Positions 11,320-21,643 of a stretch of DNA of 64,000 bases are shown piece after piece. Location of the stretch: the NCBI GenBank assembly GCA_036674765.1, contig JARVKI010000041.1:1-64000 (forward strand), read 5' to 3'. The DNA is from Seiridium cupressi. Its lineage: Eukaryota; Ascomycota; Sordariomycetes; Amphisphaeriales; Sporocadaceae. The position numbers were made by a program, and so were the translations under genes. The stretch's first letter is position 1; each line of letters opens with the position of its first letter. The notes under the pieces were generated by a model. It ran no database searches, was not told the DNA's origin, and was given only the letters and a program-made list of their open reading frames with translations.

Positions 11320-12738
11320 GCTAGGCCACTGGAATAGTGCAAGAAGTCTCGGCGGCAATTCAAGCAGGAGGACAGCTAGAGAGACAACTTCAGACCGGCC
11401 GAGGGGGATGGAGATTTTGAAAGAATTCAGAAGGACGGGAGGAAAGAGCCAGCGGCATTCAAGTCAAACCAAGAAGGTTTCCCCCAAGCCAACAGAATTG
11501 TTCTTTCTGATTGGACGGGTCTCCAAAGACAAGGCAGGCAGGCAACCACAAGACCCCACAATATGCCCATGCCATGGTCATGAAAGAGTGTGCCTACTCT
11601 GTTTTTGACATGAAGTCAACGGCCTATGATTATTGGCCGGTGAAAAATCTCGGCCTTTGATTTGTGCCGCAAGTTGGGCTCCGGCACGGCTGCGGGGGAC
11701 GGTTTTGGGTCGTGATTGCATTAAAGAATAGGCGTCCGCACACAGCCGCTGGGGCCCCAATAGTCGGCCCCCGGTGACTTACGGGCCAATTAAGGAGAGA
11801 ATTCAATATCGACTTTGTTTTGTATAGTTTCATACACCTGGAGAATCTTCTCTCCTTGGACTTTTCAATGTGGACATAGCAATAAAATGACTATCTCAAA
11901 GTATTAACCCCAAAAAGCACTTTCATCCTAGTCTCGTTCTTAGTGGACATATACCAAAGTCTAACGTAGGAACTACAAGATCTGCAGGGCTCCGCCTCCG
12001 TGGGATGGAAGTAGATAGCTGGATAGTGTATGGCCCTATAGGTTCATTGTTGTACAGTACTGGCTCGATTAACCCGTGCTATACAAAGTCCAACCATCTT
12101 ACATATAGTAACACTTCGTTCTCTCCACGGCTGAATCATGATCATTTCCATGCGATGATAGAGTGGTGGACCAAGCCCAAATCGAAAGCTCTACCTCTTC
12201 ACCATGGACAGGCTAATATCCCAGCATTGAACGTAGGACTGTACTTGGAGGCTGCCCTTGGAACTATAGTGACTGGTAGTAGAGGCACGTCTCAGTCATC
12301 ACCAACCGTTGTTGACATACGGGAGACAAACCCTTTAACAAAAGCGACAATGCCAAGCCCACTTATTTTCTGCAATCAAAATATATCATACCAAGAAATA
12401 ATAGAGACGTTGGTGATACCTCCTGCATGGTAGACACGGGGGAACACGCATGTTCTAAGTATCAGTAGACCCATAAAGGCAGGAGATCTGCTATCATGGG
12501 ATTGATCGCGCATAAGTATTAGATTCTGACATTCTAGACTGTGATGTGGATCTTCCATGCCAAGAGAACTCTTGTCACACCAGCTCTGAACAAAGACTAA
12601 GCCGGCTCATGGACCTCTTATTCCTAGTAACACTCATTAATCACATGATCGAAAGGTCCAAACGAGCACTCTATGCTAGCATATCTGTCCCCTGCGCGTA
12701 GGGTGGTTGTACTAGGACAGTATGTAATAGCCATAACG
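11320..12738. other. Intergenic region
   Basis: 1.4 kb between the DUF2828 start and the aldehyde dehydrogenase end. Short open frames on both strands lack codon bias or recognisable motifs. I see no tRNA-like or repeat structure. Confidence 0.5.
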
Positions 12739-14321
12739 TTAATATTGATCCTCCAGAGTGAGGGTCCCGGCTTTAGTGATCATGAACTCGTTGATGGCAA
12801 CGTCTTTGCCACTTTCTTTTCCCATCCCACTATCTTTTATACCACCAAATGGGGTTTCTGCGGCAGAGCAACTGCCAGTATTCTGCCTTGTGTTAGACGG
12901 AAGTATTTGACAAATAATTCTGGCGGTCAATAGCCAATAGGGTAACCTACCAGTCCTATCATCCCAGCTTCGAGGTTCTCGAAGAGCCTCCAAAGCCGAC
13001 TGACATCTTTTGTGAATACATAGCTCGCAAGCCCCATGCTAGTGTCATTGGCACGTTTGACAACTTCTTTTTCCGTTTCAAAGATGTATATGCCGAGGAT
13101 TGGAGCGAAGTTCTCTTCACAGCTCATGAACATGTCGTCTGCCATGTTTGTAAGAATTGTTGGGGTGATGTAATATCCCTCTGGGTAGTCGTCCACCCGA
13201 TGCCTCTGACCTGTCCCAGCCGCAAGCTTAGCACCAGCACTAACAGCATCCTTGACCAGCTCTTCTGCATGATCCAGACCTCTCGATGTGGTTACAGGAC
13301 CCAGCGTTGTGCCTTCCGTCATGCCATGGCCAACAATGAGAGTCTTTGTTCTTTTCACCAACTTCTCAAGAAATTGGTCGTGGATGCCATCTTGTACGTA
13401 TACCCGATTCGCGGTGATACAAGCCTGACCAGCGTGTCTCCATTTGAGTCCCATAAGCTGATCAATGGCATGGTCAATATTAGCATCATCGAACACGATA
13501 AAAGGACAATTTCCGCCCAGCTCAAACGTTGCTTTCTTGAGGTTCCTTGCGCACAGTCCAGATATGATCTTTCCAACTCGCGTGCTGCCGGTAAAAGTCA
13601 CCTTCTTTACAGCTGGGTGTAGACACAAGGCCTCTGCCAATGAAGGTGTGTTTTCGAGACTGGTTGGCACGACATTCAACACCCCGGGCGGAAAGCCGGC
13701 TTTCGTTGCCAGATATGCGAGAGCGGTAGATGTGAATGGGGTTTCGGGCGAAGGTTTAACGACCATAGTGCAGCCGGCAGCAAGGGCAGCTGCCGCCTTT
13801 CTCAGCATGAGGGCCACGGGAAAGTTCCATGGCACCAATCCAGCAACGACGCCAATTGGTTGTTTGATGACCAAGGAACGTCTACCAGGAATGGCGGCTG
13901 TCGTCGTGGTCCCCGTAATTCGATCGGCCTCTCCCATAAACCACCATACGAAACTGAGCGCATAGTCGATCTCGCCAAAGGCTTCGGCGAGAGGCTTTCC
14001 TGTTTCGTGGACCAGGATCTTGGCCAGGTCATCCCTTGCAGCATCAATGAGCTGATGCCATTTCAAGAGCAGCTTTGCTCGTTGCCGCGGGGTGTATTTG
14101 GAGTATCTTTCAAAAGCGACATGCGACGAATGGACGGCGGGCTCGACGTCATCCGTGGTGGCATCAGCGCTTTCGGCCCATGTCTTGCCGGAGCCAGGAT
14201 CGATCACAGCAAATCTACCACTCCGGTGGGCTGGTGTCCATTTGCCATGGACGTAGCAGTCATATTGAAGCAAGCTCTCATCTTTGAGCTCAAATGGCTT
14301 GGTATTCTGTTTCTCGCCCAT
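12739..14321 (-). CDS. Succinate-semialdehyde dehydrogenase-type aldehyde dehydrogenase
   Basis: Two exons, 12951-14321 and 12739-12882 (68-nt intron, GTAGGT to GCAG), give 504 aa, the usual ALDH length. The splice rebuilds GMIGL-NTGSCSAAETPFGG, the typical SSADH C-terminal signature. Catalytic features: VPWNFP near 164, general base Glu267 in FELGG, nucleophile Cys301 in GQACITANRV, and FTGSTRVG for NAD(P). Closest by pattern to Uga2/GabD, which oxidise succinate semialdehyde to succinate in the GABA shunt; a related aliphatic-aldehyde substrate is possible. No targeting peptide is obvious, so it is probably cytosolic. An SDR follows upstream on the same strand (582 bp gap), suggesting a catabolic pair. 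Confidence 0.85.
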
Positions 14322-14903
14322 GCCGATAGAATAGTGATGGAATTGAGGTGCAGTTCAAAGTCAACGACCTTGGTCACGGATTGAGATCAGGTATTCCACC
14401 TCGAGTGAAGCACACCATTGGTCCAGACAACCGGGCCGGAAGAGAGGTCGGGTAGTTTATTCGATGCGAGGACTGATGAGCTGGCGTTGCACAAGTGATG
14501 CCATGGGTTCCTCCCCCACATCACCATTACGTCTTGGTTTAAGCTTTTGTACAACCACCTGTAGCGAATTGCGGAGGGAAGTGCGGGGGATCATCCGTTG
14601 GGGCCACTATTCGACATACTGCATATTAGTAGACGCGGTGCAAAGGCCACAGTCAAATCTAAACAATTGCAAATGTAGGCAATAATTTCTTGTATAATCA
14701 TTAGAGAGGCGGGCGGTGATCAAAAAGAACGTCGCACACCCCTGTGGCATATTGGATATCTAATTCGCCGAGACAAAAGAATGATCAAATTGAAAATGAA
14801 GGCACACATGTAACTAGACCAAATTTATGGTGATTACCCTGCGATTGAGTGGGCCTTATGCCACGGAACTGCATTCTGTAGGAGACATACTAGAATCACT
14901 GAA
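14322..14903. other. Intergenic region between ALDH and SDR genes
   Basis: 582 bp holding the ALDH promoter and the SDR 3' end. No other supported feature. Confidence 0.5.
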
Positions 14904-15778
14904 TTAGACACACCTCCCGCCATCTACCTCAATGTTGACTCCAGTAATGAACGATGCCTCATCGCTAGCTAGATAACAGCAAGCATTGGCTACATCATCT
15001 GGTGTAGAGCCTCTGCCTAGAGGTACAACCGACAAAAAAGCCTTGCGGTTTTCTTCGGTATCTGGTTTGCCCAAGAACAAATGGGTCCTGTGATTACATG
15101 AGTTTCTGTACTCGCGAGCTTTGGTGTAGGTACGAGCAACCGTATACTTACATGCCGGTTGAACCCACGACGGGAGCAATGGAGTTGAACCTGATATTGT
15201 GCGGTCCGTACTCGACCGCCATTGTCTGCAGGGCTGTCAGAGTATGCAATGCAATTCGGAACTTTGCTGTAGCTGACCTTGGTTGCGTTAATGACGGCGG
15301 CCTTGGATGCATTGTACCATGTTAGTCTCGGTCGCGGTCTCACGCCAGCCGTCGAGGCAATCTGAATAAAAGACCCGGGTTTCTTCTTTGCCAGGAAGTA
15401 AGGCAGAAGAACGTTGGTCGAAAGATAGATGGACTTGACATTGACATTCATGACGAGGTCAAAGTCCTTCTCTGTAACGTCTTCCGTGGCCTTGTTGGCG
15501 TATGTCGCCCCAGCGTTGTTCACGACAATGTCGAGCTGTCCAAAGTTGTCGATAGCATGTTCAAGTAGGCCTTCCCAGTCTTCTCTCCTGGTCACATCTG
15601 CTACCCTGAACTCGCATTTGAGTTCTTTGGCGACTCTGTGACCGGCTTCCGCAGACAGGTCGGCAACAATAACCTTTGCGCCCTCCTCCGCAAACTTGGC
15701 TGCTATTCCCTGGCCAAATCCAGAAGCCCCACCTGTGACTATGGCTACCTTGCCCTCTAATCGCAGCTTTGGTGCCAT
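14904..15778 (-). CDS. Short-chain dehydrogenase/reductase (classical SDR)
   Basis: Three exons, 15278-15778, 15152-15225 and 14904-15087, give 252 aa, the classical SDR length. Both introns are short (52 and 64 nt). The middle exon of only 74 nt encodes MAVEYGPHNIRFNSIAP, confirming the model. Motifs: cofactor loop TGGASGFG at about 15-22, NNAG at 87-90, and catalytic Ser142, Tyr155 and Lys159 (YNASK). Asp40 at the end of strand beta-2 favours NADH. It ends in ITGVNIEVDGG, typical of 3-ketoacyl-ACP-reductase-like and sugar or alcohol dehydrogenases. Substrate not determinable. Same strand as the neighbouring aldehyde dehydrogenase; an alcohol-to-aldehyde-to-acid route is an attractive but unproven reading. 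Confidence 0.87.
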
Positions 15779-16565
15779 AGTGAGAGAGAGAATGCGATGT
15801 AAGGAAGTGACGTTGCCGTTGTGAAGGGATATCTCAAAACATGGAAGGGAATTGTGTTAGCAAAATGGGCTCTGAAAGGATATGCTAGACTCTTCGATTT
15901 GCTCGGATGGAAAGACCTTGTATGATGCATCTCGGCTGAAGTCATGTTGCTCAGTACCTAGGTAAGTGTCGTGCGGGGATAACTAGATTCGGGGAAAGCT
16001 GCCAAAATATGTAACCTTAGCGCACTTGCTGCCCGTCTTTTCTGCAACCTTACCCACTAAACTACGTTGTACCCAACGTTATGCCGTGGTCGCATGGAGC
16101 AGCCAATCGCGGCGGCCGCTTCTTTGCCTCGCAAGTGACCGACCAATGATGGTGAAGGTGAACCCGCCGCCCCGCGGGGGGGGGGGGGGGGGGGGGGGGG
16201 GGGGCGTATAGACCCACTGGTCTCCGTAATTCTCATATGATATTACGCCTTTCTATATGAAGACTCGCTCGGCTCCAATAGGATTGGACTAGCCTACCAC
16301 TTTCGAAATCCAGATGTCATGTAAATGGGAGAATATCTACGCGCAGGGTATCGAATGTAAATGGACAATATATGTATCCACCGCTGGGCAATAGAACAAA
16401 TATGAAGACAAACAAATAAATATGGGTAATACATCGACCTTGGCTTTACCCACTATGTCATATCATCTCATGACCAAGAATACATGTTATCATGCCGTCA
16501 AGTGACGTATGTCGAGTAGTTCATATCCGTTACGCAACATCCAAAAAGAGTGTTTAGCATAGACT
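15779..16565. other. Intergenic region with poly-G tract
   Basis: 787 bp containing the SDR promoter and a homopolymer of 29 Gs (listed separately). No coding signal. A 10-bp palindrome tacctaggta occurs near 15956. Confidence 0.5.
16176..16204. repeat. Homopolymer G29
   Basis: An uninterrupted run of 29 G flanked by ccgcccc-gc on the left and cgtatag on the right. Such long G runs are very rare in fungal genomes and can form G-quadruplexes. They are also a known place for sequencing and assembly errors, so the exact length is unreliable. Confidence 0.9.
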
Positions 16566-17521
16566 TTACTGCCACCGTTTCCCTGTCATACTCTCTAGAT
16601 ACTCCTTCGCATGTCTCACTTCAAGTTCGTCAGCCATATGCGGAACGAAGCATATGATAATTGACTCACACTGTTTTTCTGTCTTCTCATTTCTGTCTCG
16701 TGAACCACCAAGAAATTCTGGAAGGCGATCCCCAGCCCCTCTACAGCAAGTACAGAAAGTGCTTTGATCATTGCGTATTGGATCAAGTTCAGGGGTAGGC
16801 AGACGAGGCGCCTCGGGCACTATCGGTGGGACAGCTCGCTTCAAAGCCGACCGAACTGAAATTGAACGGCTGCGATCCTCATCCGGGTTAATCATCCCTT
16901 TGACTTTTGAGTAATCTGTCTTCAAGGGCTTTCTTTGGTTTATAGTGCCGGTCGTTGGTAGAACTGGACGTATGAAAGGCGATTGTGCAGAATGGCCACG
17001 ATCTCCCCTTTCAGTGCCACGACTTGTTGAAAGTCGGGATTTTGAAGACCATACATCTTGTGAAATGACTTGATCTGATAACTTCCGACCTTGTCAGGCG
17101 TACTCTTTTCACAGAACTGGTCCAAGGTATGATCTTGCCGACCAAAGAGATCAAAGTCTTGTAGGCCAACTCGGGGTCGTTTCTGGGGGGTTAAGCAATG
17201 ACGTTCGCCTTCATCGAATAGATTTGTATCATCTAACCGCTGAAGCGAGATGAAATGATCAAGATGCCTCTGATGATGTAATATCCGCTTATGATGGGGA
17301 GGCGTGGCATGGTGGCCAGTCTGGAGAGGTGAAACGCGTGGATATAGGTACATCTCAAGATTGTGAAGAGACTGCTGGTATTTCGAGTATCCTTCTTCAA
17401 CTATGTCCCAAGTCGGAGGAGGTGACATATATGCGGATCTGGGGATAGTACACTTGACGAGTCCTGGAAAGGCTGGTTCAGGGGCTTCAGGTACTCTAGT
17501 CACTAGGCATCGATGAGACAT
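16566..17521 (-). CDS. Hypothetical protein (three-exon model)
   Basis: Proposed exons 17113-17521, 16670-17056 and 16566-16618 give 282 aa. The 51-nt second intron is clear (GTGAGT, GCTGAC branch, TTGAAG). The first junction is less sure: GTGAAA with acceptor CACAAG (56 nt) or TATCAG (38 nt). Both keep the downstream frame, whose Ser/Arg-rich sequence (SRLSTSRGTERGDRGHSAQS) stays open while the unspliced frame stops. The product is Pro/His-rich at the N terminus, then disordered, with a small Cys cluster FCTCC and a charged C-terminal helix. No family recognised. A genuine frameshift instead of intron 1 is the alternative. Confidence 0.55.
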
Positions 17522-17628
17522 GATGAGGAACAATGATCTGGATGACTTTTTTGATGGAATTCATAGATCAAGTATGATTTTAGATGAAGGAGGAAGAAAG
17601 ACGGAAAGGCAGGGTGGAGGTATGGAAA

Positions 17629-17760
17629 GGTATTTATGTGCCCAGGCAACGGTCATATCAGTCCCCTCCTGACCAATCAGGCGCCCCTCCATGACCAACC
17701 CCTGTCCTCATAGCCATCGCTCGCCCACACTTCGGCCCTAGTCCCAGACGGCCAATCCTT
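17629..17760 (-). promoter_or_regulatory. Candidate promoter of the 16.6-17.5 kb gene
   Basis: On the minus strand an ATAAATA TATA-like element lies at about 17631-17637, roughly 110 bp upstream of the ATG at 17521. Two CCAAT pentamers on the plus strand, near 17672 and 17751, could bind the fungal HAP/CBC complex. Placement is typical, but the sites are short and unproven. Confidence 0.35.
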
Positions 17761-18321
17761 TTCTGATACCATACCTTCCCATCTCGATCAGCTGACTATC
17801 TCAAGTCTACATTATTTATGTACAGCCTTGTGGTTGTAATAACAAGTTGGAAAACGGCGCAGGCGTAGCCCCAACGTATCAATGTCACGTGCATTTCGGC
17901 CACCACTCCTTTCCGTCACATAATGCTGTATGCTGTATAAGTCGGCACCGGGCCTATCAAGCAGGCCCACGGTATTAAAATGAGTGATTTGCTGGCCTAA
18001 GCCATACTGCTTAGTGCGGTTCGAAGTATGGCACTGGTGGTTACTGCTTCCATTCAGATCAACCCATCTTACTTCAAATCCAATCAATGTCAGCATATTT
18101 TCGACACTTTAATTATGTTTTAGGAGAAAGTATTGACGTTTGTTTATTTGTTTGTTAAAAAAGACTATTGTGACTACAATCTAAGAAGACTATCCACGGA
18201 CAAGATACATGAATGAGACGTATTTATATTGACAGAATACATCACCTAAATCTATATCTTTGTAACAACTTATAGATCTTAGTGTAACTTGGGATAGCTC
18301 CAACGCTCATGGATCACCTCG
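17761..18321. other. Intergenic region
   Basis: About 560 bp between the hypothetical gene's promoter and the MFS pseudogene end. No supported feature. Confidence 0.45.
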
Positions 18322-20598
18322 TCAATACATGTATCTGAATGTGTTCGCTTTGTCCCCCTTGACAGCAAGTTCTTTCTGACTTAGCTGGTCCCCGCCCTCG
18401 CTCATGATACGACCCCTTCTCTTGTTGATTGCCTTGTAGGAAAGAACTTGGATTATAGCCGTGATAATGCCCACAGATATAAAGGCCAGCTCCAACCCAT
18501 GGCCTAGGAGATATCGCGGCGAGTCACGTGCACGGTAGAAATTCGAAGCCATAGCGCCGCCTAGGTTACCGATGCCAATTTGCATGGCCATCCCGGCACT
18601 GCGCTTGTAGCTTCCCGCGAGATTGTTGCTTAGCCAAGCAATGTTTCCGGGGAAAGAGGGATATATGGAACAAGCCGCGATGAATACGCCCGCATAGACC
18701 ACCCGGGGGTTTGATGTAGAGATGCACATGGCAAAGCCAACGATCATCGTGCATAGAAACGTGATCACGAAGGGAGAACGCTTCCCGACGCGGTCAGATA
18801 TGTATGCGAATACCACCGCCAGAATGGCAGCAGTGATGTACTATGGACCATTAACACCATGCCTCTAATATCAGCAGGCATGCCACGGTGGATGGGTATA
18901 CTTACAATGGGCACCGTCAATAGCTGAGCAGTACTTGAGGTGTAACCGAGGTTATTGATGATCGTCGGAAGAAATAGACTGATGCCGTATAGAGGACATA
19001 CAATCTGAGATGAAGTCAGTCGTTAAGCTCACAATTGGGTTAAGTCGGCCTGCTGTTACTTATTCCCCAGTACACGAATATGTTCGTCCAAATCTGCCAG
19101 TCGCGGAAAGCCTGCTATACGTACTTCTACTGGAAGTCTTCGGCTTCAGCTACGGAAGCTCGGCCTTCCTCAGTCGCTTTCTTGTCCTGTCCATACTTGA
19201 GGCGGAATACGACAAATGCTCTTTCTTCTTCTGTCAAGAAAGTTGCGGTCTCCGGAAAGTCGTGCAAGACCAAAAATGCCACGGCCGCGACAATAACTGT
19301 TGCGATCCCTTCTAGGATAAAAATCCAGCGCCAGCCTTCCAAGTTCCCTACACCGTCCATTTTGGATATGCCAAAGGCTAGGAGGCCACTAAATGCACCG
19401 GCTATAGAAGCTGCAGAGAAGAACATTGCCTGTCTCAACTGAATTTCATGTCGACAATACCACATTGTAAGCTATCCGGGTGCCAATGGCGTTAGTATCA
19501 CGAATTACGTATTGTGGGAAAGTGGGGAACACTATGATAGCAGTTAGCTTCCATCATACATGAACGCTTGAATACAATCAGATGTGTACCACATAATACT
19601 GTGCCAGTCGTCAGTGGACCTTGTTTGTTACGGGGTCATGGAAAGTGACTGCTCACAGCGCATCCGGGATATAATCCAGCTTCGGCGATACCAAGAAAGA
19701 AGCGTGCAGCGAGAAGTCCCGAATAGCTCCGCACGATACCCATCAACGTCATTACAGTCCCCCACTGCGAAGCTGAGTGTTAGCAGTTCGCTCGAGTACA
19801 CTTGGTGGACTGTCAAGAATCGAAGATATCGTTTTTCTAAAACAAGGCATCCAATTTGGGTGTCCTTCCTCGTAAACAGACTGCAAAAGTAAAAAAGTAA
19901 ACATTAAAAGTTGGCTTACCGCAACCATTATCAAGGGCAGCCATCAGCTTGGACGAAACTTCTTCAATAGTAGATTGCTTGGGACTTCAAAAGCCGCATA
20001 GCTGAAAAAGAAGACCGTCAAACACCAGTTCTAGAGTAAAATGGCATTAATGATCCACCTTGCATAAAGTGATGTAAGCCCCAAAACAGCTTTTGGGATC
20101 ATCTGACTCTGCAGATAGTGGTTTTGTTCCAGGAACAAGCGCAAAGAGGTAAGGAAAGACACGAGAGGATAGTTACATATTGATCTGGTGTCATGTTTAG
20201 ATCCTCCTGGAGCCCTTCGATCTTTGCATTTCCGATATTCCCGCCTAAGAAGTAAACATCAGCATCACAGTGAGGGCCGAATTGCCTATTACTAGGCACT
20301 CACGATCTAAGAACGACAAGAGGTAGAGTGCGGCCAGCATTGGAATCAGCCGCAGATCCATCTAGTCCAAAGCGTCAGCAGATGGGTTCCAGACGCGTAA
20401 TCCATTGACACACACCTTTCGGAGAATTTTCTTCTCGTCCAAGTGTGCAAAACTCTCCACGGAGACTCCAGGGGCTTCCGCCATTGCATCAATACGGCCG
20501 ATCTCTGCTTCCACAGTTGAACTTTCACGTCGGCGCCCATGAGAAGCGTTTTCCTTTTCGGCTATCTCTGCCTTCTCTGACGATGTTGGAGCGTCCAT
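18322..20598 (-). pseudogene. Broken Dal5/allantoate-type MFS permease
   Basis: Nine exons can be aligned by splice signals and family order: 20416-20598, 20304-20361, 20177-20244, 19920-20030, 19657-19764, 19593-19598 (micro-exon YY), 19064-19471, 18906-19004 and 18322-18840, about 520 codons. The frame carries TGA at 19944-19946 (RPS-stop-WLPLIMV), TAG at 19127-19129 and TAG at 19115-19117 (DFQ-stop-KYV-stop-QAFRDWQ). The donor after VYWG reads ATAAGT instead of GTAAGT (19062-19063). All four lesions look like C:G-to-T:A transitions. Intact parts (SFLDRGNIGNAKIEGL, WRWIFILEG, VYWG-IVCPLYGISLFLPTII) identify the anion:cation symporter family, transporters of allantoate, vitamins or small carboxylates at the plasma membrane. 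The gene should be non-functional in this strain unless the stops are read through. Confidence 0.85.
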
Positions 20599-21643
20599 GG
20601 CTAAGGTCGGCAATCGAGTACTGACTCAGAAGCTGATAACGTCAGGTCTGAGCAAGAGAATGCAGTACAATGTGGCTCAACAGGCACGAATCCAAGGAGC
20701 CGTTATGGTTACGGAATTATAAAGTGTGTGTGTATATCTATATTCGTGAGATGGGCATGACTAGGCCAAGTATATCTAACCTAGTCGACAGGAAAAGCTG
20801 GGCAACGACAGAAACGCGGGGGAAACGTGGAGATTCCCTCCACCGACTCCACCTTGATTCCGACTAGCAAGCATATCTCATCACATCACCAAGGAGAAGT
20901 GGGAGTATTCCGTCGCAATCAGCTTGGCATATCCTATTCGGGACTGGCAAGTTTTATTTGATAAGCTGCCTCTTGCCATGTACACATGTTAGAGAGAAAA
21001 AGCAGGATATACGTGAGAGTGCAAAAGACTATACAATAATCGACCATTCCCCGGAGGTAAATCTAGCATTGTGGTTCGAACTACCACCCGGACATGGTCT
21101 ATCCCGTCTAATTCCACAGGCCTCTACATGGTATTCATGGGGTGGGGGGCACATCTCGGGTCATTAAGTCCCATGCATCGATGCCGACGGAACAGGCAAT
21201 TCTAGCCACCCAGACGTTCACGGCATTCCCCTGCGACCACCCACTACAAAGGCTCTCCGCATCCCCCGCACATCCCCAGATCTGACCCCAGGATCTTTAG
21301 CGGCGTATTGGCAATAGAGCGCTCTCCGCTATGACGGCATGGCCATCATGTTCTCGCGCAGGAGAGTTGTACTACTAAACTCAGAAATCAGAATCGTGAT
21401 TTGTGTTACTCATATTGGTAGAGTTCTTAGCAATACACAATCCAGCAATGCCGATCAAGACGCATCACCTCGACAGGCGCGCCAGTCATACAATTTCGGC
21501 TTTCTGGTGGCTATCTCCGCAAGATCCTTAGATATTAGAATAAAAAGCTGCAAACTACCCTGTCATTATACTGTAACAACCACTTCTTTCAGGTGGCGGC
21601 CCCCAATATAATTAATATACACATCTCCTACTTCGTTACCGCC
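20599..21643. other. Divergent promoter region of two MFS genes
   Basis: 1.05 kb between the starts of the broken Dal5-type gene (minus) and the sugar porter (plus). Short open frames only. It is expected to hold both promoters. Confidence 0.5.

Noticed and set aside
12005..12433. 142-codon plus-strand frame
   Set aside because: No coding composition or motif; isolated in an intergenic region.
19081..19130. A 37-nt intron (GTAGAA to GGCAG) removing both TAG stops of the MFS gene
   Set aside because: It would change the reading frame and delete the conserved KYV-x-QAFRDWQ segment still visible in the sequence.
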